Assembly (NCBI RefSeq): GCF_027172205.1
Contig: NC_070611.1
Coordinates: forward strand, 54,555,979-54,619,978
From: Podarcis raffonei
Taxonomy: Eukaryota; Chordata; Lepidosauria; Squamata; Lacertidae
Direction: 5' to 3'
Length of the DNA: 64,000 nt
The notes under the pieces are model-generated. The model did not search any database, was not told the DNA's origin, and saw nothing but the letters and a program-made list of their open reading frames with translations. Below, piece by piece: positions 59,831 through 64,000 of the stretch. A program made the position numbers and the translations under genes. Each line of letters begins with the position of its first letter. Position 1 is the stretch's first letter.

Positions 59831-60042
59831 CTAAACCCTTTCCAAGGGGTCTAAGGTTGTAGTTATCAGCACGTTTTAGGGCAGTGGATTCATGTTTCCA
59901 TTGGGTAATACATGAAGGAATGTTTCTCTAACTCCTGCCCTGCCCTTTGGTGTGGGCTGAGTTTAGCTGCTGCCTCAAAACTGCCAGGAAAAGAGGATGA
60001 GTCCTCCCCACCTGACCCCCATTATAATATTAATAAAATTTA

Positions 60043-60043
60043 T

Positions 60044-60087
<44 letters not shown>
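60043..60087. repeat. (ACT)n microsatellite
   Basis: About 15 units of TAC/ACT in a row. A run of Tyr or Thr codons in open frames here comes from this repeat only. Confidence 0.9.
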
Positions 60088-60402
60088 TTATATACCCTGC
60101 TTTTCCCCCTGATGGGACTCAAGGTGGCTTACAGATAAAAACAAGAACTGCTAAAAACATAGAAAAGCCAATCATTATGGGTTGAGTGAGTTCTAGTTGA
60201 TGCCCCACTCATCTTTGTTTCCAACAAGGAAGGACTAAGGGACTTCCAGCTTCCTAGTGCCTCAGAAGTTCTTAGTGGTGCTGCTGCCTCATACAGCACC
60301 AGGGAAAACCAAGTACAACGGCAGTATATGAATTCTGAACAATCCTGGCTTCATCTGGTCTCCATCTGGTCACCATTTCTGTTCCTCTACCAGATCTGAG
60401 TA

Positions 60403-60644
60403 CAGTGGTACCTTGGTTTCCGAACGGCTTAGCTGTCAAACAAATCAGCTCCCGAACGCCGCAAACCCAGACGTTAAGTGTTCCAGTTTGCAAACGTTTT
60501 TCAGAAGCCGAACGTCCAATGCGACGTCTGCTTAAGTGCAGGAAGCACCTGCAGCCAATCAGAAGCCGCACCTTGGTTTTCGAACAGTTTGGGAATCGAA
60601 TAGACTCCCGGAACGGATTAAGTTTGAGAACCAAGGTACCACTG
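60403..60644. mobile_element. Pogo/Tigger-like miniature element
   Basis: TA flanks, termini CAGTGGTACCTTGGTTTCCG and TTTGAGAACCAAGGTACCACTG in inverted orientation, and a CGAACG-rich interior. It looks like a sister subfamily to the CTCGGGTTA type. Confidence 0.75.
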
Positions 60645-62426
60645 TATTCTATTTTCAGAATCTTTTTTTTTTTAATGCTTAAGAGCGCCTTTGGGGGTTA
60701 TAAAGTGGGATATAAGTATTTCACAATAAATAAATGAATACTGTAAATGAATGTTATTGGTCATAAATACAATTTTTCCGAAGTTTTTTGCCTCTTCCCA
60801 ATGTGCACCCATGAAGAAAAGTTGTACGGTTGACATTTAATGTGACTATTTTCAAATTCCTTTCAGGTAAGCTCACACTGCCCTCTCTTCTTCTTAAGTC
60901 ATGAAGGGACAGCAGAACAGTTTATACCCAAGTACTGACAACTGTTGTTAAGAAGGAGCCTGGTCACCACTGGCAACTGGAAGCTGTCCTCAGGTAACCA
61001 TGTGGTGACTCAGAGCCCCTTATTTATAGCACATTCCCAAGAAGTACAACACTTTTTTTAAAAAGTCATCTAAACATGGTCATTTCTGCATTGACTGGCC
61101 TCTGCAATTACCCATCTTCGTCAGCGCCCAGTCAGAAGCCTCTTGCAAAGCCTTTTGCAAGAGAGTACTGCTGCTTGTATGCTTTCCGTGCCTAATAAAT
61201 ACTCAATAAATTAAGCTAAGTTAGCAGATTGTTAGGCTTGACACATGTTTCTTCGGAAGGAGATCTTATCTCTTCCTGTTTATATTTTCCTTGCTCCGAG
61301 CTTGAGTCATAGAGCTAAGTGTTCATGTGCTCACTGGCTAGTTGCATCTTCTTAAGCAGCAGCATGTCTGAACTATCTTATTAAGAGAAAACAGTCTCAA
61401 AATTGCCTTTGTATGAAGTCTGAGAACTATGCAAAATTAACCATCGTCATCTTTACATTTATGTCCTGTTGGTGCACATGGGGCTCCCAGGCAGTCACTG
61501 ATCCAGGCCCAGTTCTACATTGCTTTAAGAAAAGTGGTGGCCTCACATGCCTTCAGACTATATACTGGACTATTCCATTAGAGAATGAGGAGCTTGAGTA
61601 ATGCTTAGAGGCCATCTCGTCCTTCTTGGGCTTAGCCCTAGCAGTTAAAAATAAAGGCTTGGGCCTAAGTTCTAGCAAACCCTGGCTCAACATAAAGAAG
61701 GGAGGAGGCATGTATCCTTGCAGAGTGCTGCACAGCTTTTTTGTAAATAGGTGCCTGCCAGTTTAGGCAAAAAGAAATTTGCTTGGTCTTTGGTCAATTA
61801 GAATCTGAAGGAAAGTGAGGAAAGAAAAGCTCTTCTGATTCCCCCCCCCCCGCCCTTGTATTTTTCTTTGTGCTGCTTCAAAGAAACATCATGGGGTTTC
61901 TTTTTTAAAAAGTTCCCATCTTTTAGGCTTTTTCTAAACGCTATTTTGCAATCCCAGAAGAGGTCTTTTTTAAACATACACAGCAACAACAGTGTTTTCT
62001 TAAGCCTGAGGCCAGAATTCCCCACATCAAAGCCATTTTAAAATTTAAATATGGCAGGATAGTAACTTGCAAGGCTACATTTACTTCATCATTCCCTCAA
62101 TACGCCCTTTTGGACTGATATGCTCTGATGAATTTCGACCAACTCTCACCCAGTATCTGGTGCAATCTTCTGCTGACTACAACCATCTCTAGAGGAGGAA
62201 AACTAGAGATGGAAATATGTGGTTGAGATAATATGCCCTCCTCAATTCCCCCATTCTCTGATGCCTAAACCGCACAGTAGCACGCGCTAACTGCAAACCT
62301 CATGGGGAGAGGTTCCTGGCCTGCAAATTCACCAATCTGAGAGGATCTCAAAATTAAGGCTTCAATTCTATGTATATTTACAAGAAAGTAAGCGCTCCTG
62401 AAATTTGTAGGACTCTCTTCCAAGTA

Positions 62427-62634
62427 CAGTGGTACCTCAGGTTACAGATGCTTCAGGTTATAGACTCCGCTAACCCAGAAATAGTACCTTGGTTTAAGAA
62501 CTTTGCTTCAGGACAGAACAGAAATCGTGTGGTGGTGGCACAGCCGTAGCGGGAGGCCCAATTAGCTAAAGTGGTACCTCAGGTTAAGAACGGACCTCTA
62601 GAACGAATTAAGTTCTTAACTTGAGGTACCACTG
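62427..62634 (+). mobile_element. Pogo/Tigger-like miniature element
   Basis: TA flanks. Left end CAGTGGTACCTCAGGTTACA, right end TTAACTTGAGGTACCACTG. Same orientation and subfamily as the copy at 13.9 kb. Confidence 0.78.
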
Positions 62635-62956
62635 TAAAACACGCATAAGATCCAGCTGTAAGAAGTTTATTTAGGATGCACAGGTCCAATGTAAGAGAAA
62701 TTTCTCCAGTCAGGTGGGGTTTCAGAAATCTACCTCTGGGAGAGGATTGCATACATATACTGGGCAAGTAAAGTAAAGTAAAGTGTGGAGCACATGCTGC
62801 AGATATCACCCATCCTGCACAGGACAGTTAACAAATACAAAGGATGGAGGAAGTTTCGGCTACTTGAGACAGCTTCTGTGGGACTGTCTTGAATTCCACA
62901 CCCTCTGTTTACATTCATCCAAACCAGGTTGCATATGCACCAGAAAACGCACACTA

Positions 62957-63187
62957 CAGTGGTACCTCTGGTTACGAACTTAATTTCTTCCAGAGGTCCG
63001 TTCTTAACCTGAAACCGTTCTTAACCTGAGGTACTACTTTAGCTAATGGGGCCTCCCCCCGCTGCCGCGTGATTTCTGTTCCCATATTGAGGTAAAGTTC
63101 TTAACCCAAGGTACTACTTCCGGGTTAGCGGAGTCTGTAACCTGAAGTGTTTGTAACCCGAGGTGTTTGTAACCCGAGGTACCACTG
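62957..63187 (-). mobile_element. Pogo/Tigger-like miniature element
   Basis: TA flanks. Ends CAGTGGTACCTCTGGTTACG and GTAACCCGAGGTACCACTG. The interior runs in reverse relative to the copy at 62.4 kb, so the two form an inverted pair about 320 bp apart. Confidence 0.75.
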
Positions 63188-64000
63188 TACCTTAGAAAGC
63201 TAGAAAATCAAAATTGGGTCCTACAAAATAGATTCCTATAGCAAAACAGGACTCTTCTTCACAGACTTCCCTCAGAGATAGGTATCCATCTTGTGTTCCA
63301 TTTGCTCTGTTCTTACCACCCGCCCCTTGCAAATTCATGATTCAGCTGCTACAACAACGGCCAGCTGGTCACCCCTCGGAGAAGGGAATCCTGGCTTGGG
63401 ACCAGCAGCAAGAGTAGGGATATATGCAATATTAAAGAGGCAGCACAACAGGGGTTGTTGCATGTGCTTTTTCCCTTATGAACTATATTCCCCAAAGCTT
63501 TTTCTGTGCTGAAGTGTTAGGCCTATTACATAGTGCAATTAAACAGAAACCTCAGCTCACCCTGTGTAGCCAGCTGTAATTTCTTTGGGCACATGTCTTT
63601 TAATTAACGTAACGTTGGAGACCAACTTTCCTCATTGCCTTAATTTTTTGAAAAAAGTCTCTTTATGTTATGACAGTGTGCTGCCCAGAACCTTTTGAAG
63701 CACGTCCGCAATTAGATAGAAGTTCAGGAGATGTACAGAAGCTGTAGTGTGTGATAGTTGCCTAGTCAAATCTCAGAAGTCAGAGACAGATCTGAGCAAG
63801 ATTCCCAGGGACTGGAAAACAAGGTTTCGATTCCCCAGAATCCGCCACTTCCCACAACCAGCAAAATATTTCCCGCATGAGTAGCTAAGAGCCATGCAGG
63901 CTCTTAGATGCATAAAGTGACTTCTGCAAACAAATCTTGCTCAACTTTATTAATCTCCCTATTAGGATACTTCTCATATTTAAAAGCAATATATTCTTGA

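Larger units (their letters stand above)
59159..64000. other. BRAF intron 3 (to window edge)
   Basis: No exon 3 sequence was recognised before the window ends. The intron holds a palindromic element, an (ACT)n microsatellite and three pogo-like miniature elements. Other stretches, including 60.7-62.4 and 63.2-64.0 kb, are unassigned. Confidence 0.5.

Noticed and set aside
59912-60185. Open frames with long Tyr or Thr runs
   Set aside because: They are translations of the (ACT)n microsatellite.

Overview
The window is vertebrate genomic DNA from a squamate reptile, most likely a lizard. The evidence is the repeat mix: tRNA-derived SINEs of the Sauria type with intact target-site duplications, RTE-BovB LINE 3' ends, CR1 LINEs ending in (ATTCTATG)n, L2-like LINEs ending in (TAA)n, and pogo/Tigger-like miniature elements. 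The intron-exon structure and gene order (ADCK2, NDUFB2, BRAF) match the tetrapod locus equivalent to human 7q34. I recognised no endogenous retrovirus.

Layout from left to right. At 951-2282 (+) lie the last three coding exons of ADCK2, with a 3' UTR to about 3.1 kb. At 4528-11607 (-) is an 11-exon gene, about 829 codons in my model, for a protein with a degenerate von Willebrand A domain, a C11orf16-like DUF4537 region and a long C-terminal coiled coil. I have no established name for it. A CpG-rich head-to-head promoter region (about 12.25-13.0 kb) separates it from NDUFB2 (+, 12873-15331, three coding exons, 104 aa, complete). A perfect RFX X-box (12306-12318) sits on the coiled-coil-gene side of this region.

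From about 17.45 kb to the right edge the minus strand is BRAF. Exons 4-18 are all present in frame, covering the Ras-binding domain, C1 zinc finger, regulatory linker and full kinase domain; exons 1-3 lie beyond the window. Two known isoform features are visible. A 120-nt cassette exon (45495-45614) gives the 40-residue insert of the long BRAF isoform. An alternative last exon (26456-26478) encodes the EFAAFK tail of the BRAF-X1 isoform, with an apparent 9-kb 3' UTR running to a poly(A) signal at 17472-17477. BRAF and NDUFB2 end tail to tail, about 1.3 kb apart.

The genes are not a functional cluster. ADCK2 and NDUFB2 are mitochondrial (coenzyme Q biosynthesis and complex I), BRAF is a MAPK-pathway kinase, and the unnamed gene looks ciliary from its promoter motif and architecture. 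The most notable items are that unnamed gene with its X-box, the conserved BRAF isoform exons, a perfect 38-bp snapback repeat in the BRAF terminal intron, and several small inverted-repeat element families.
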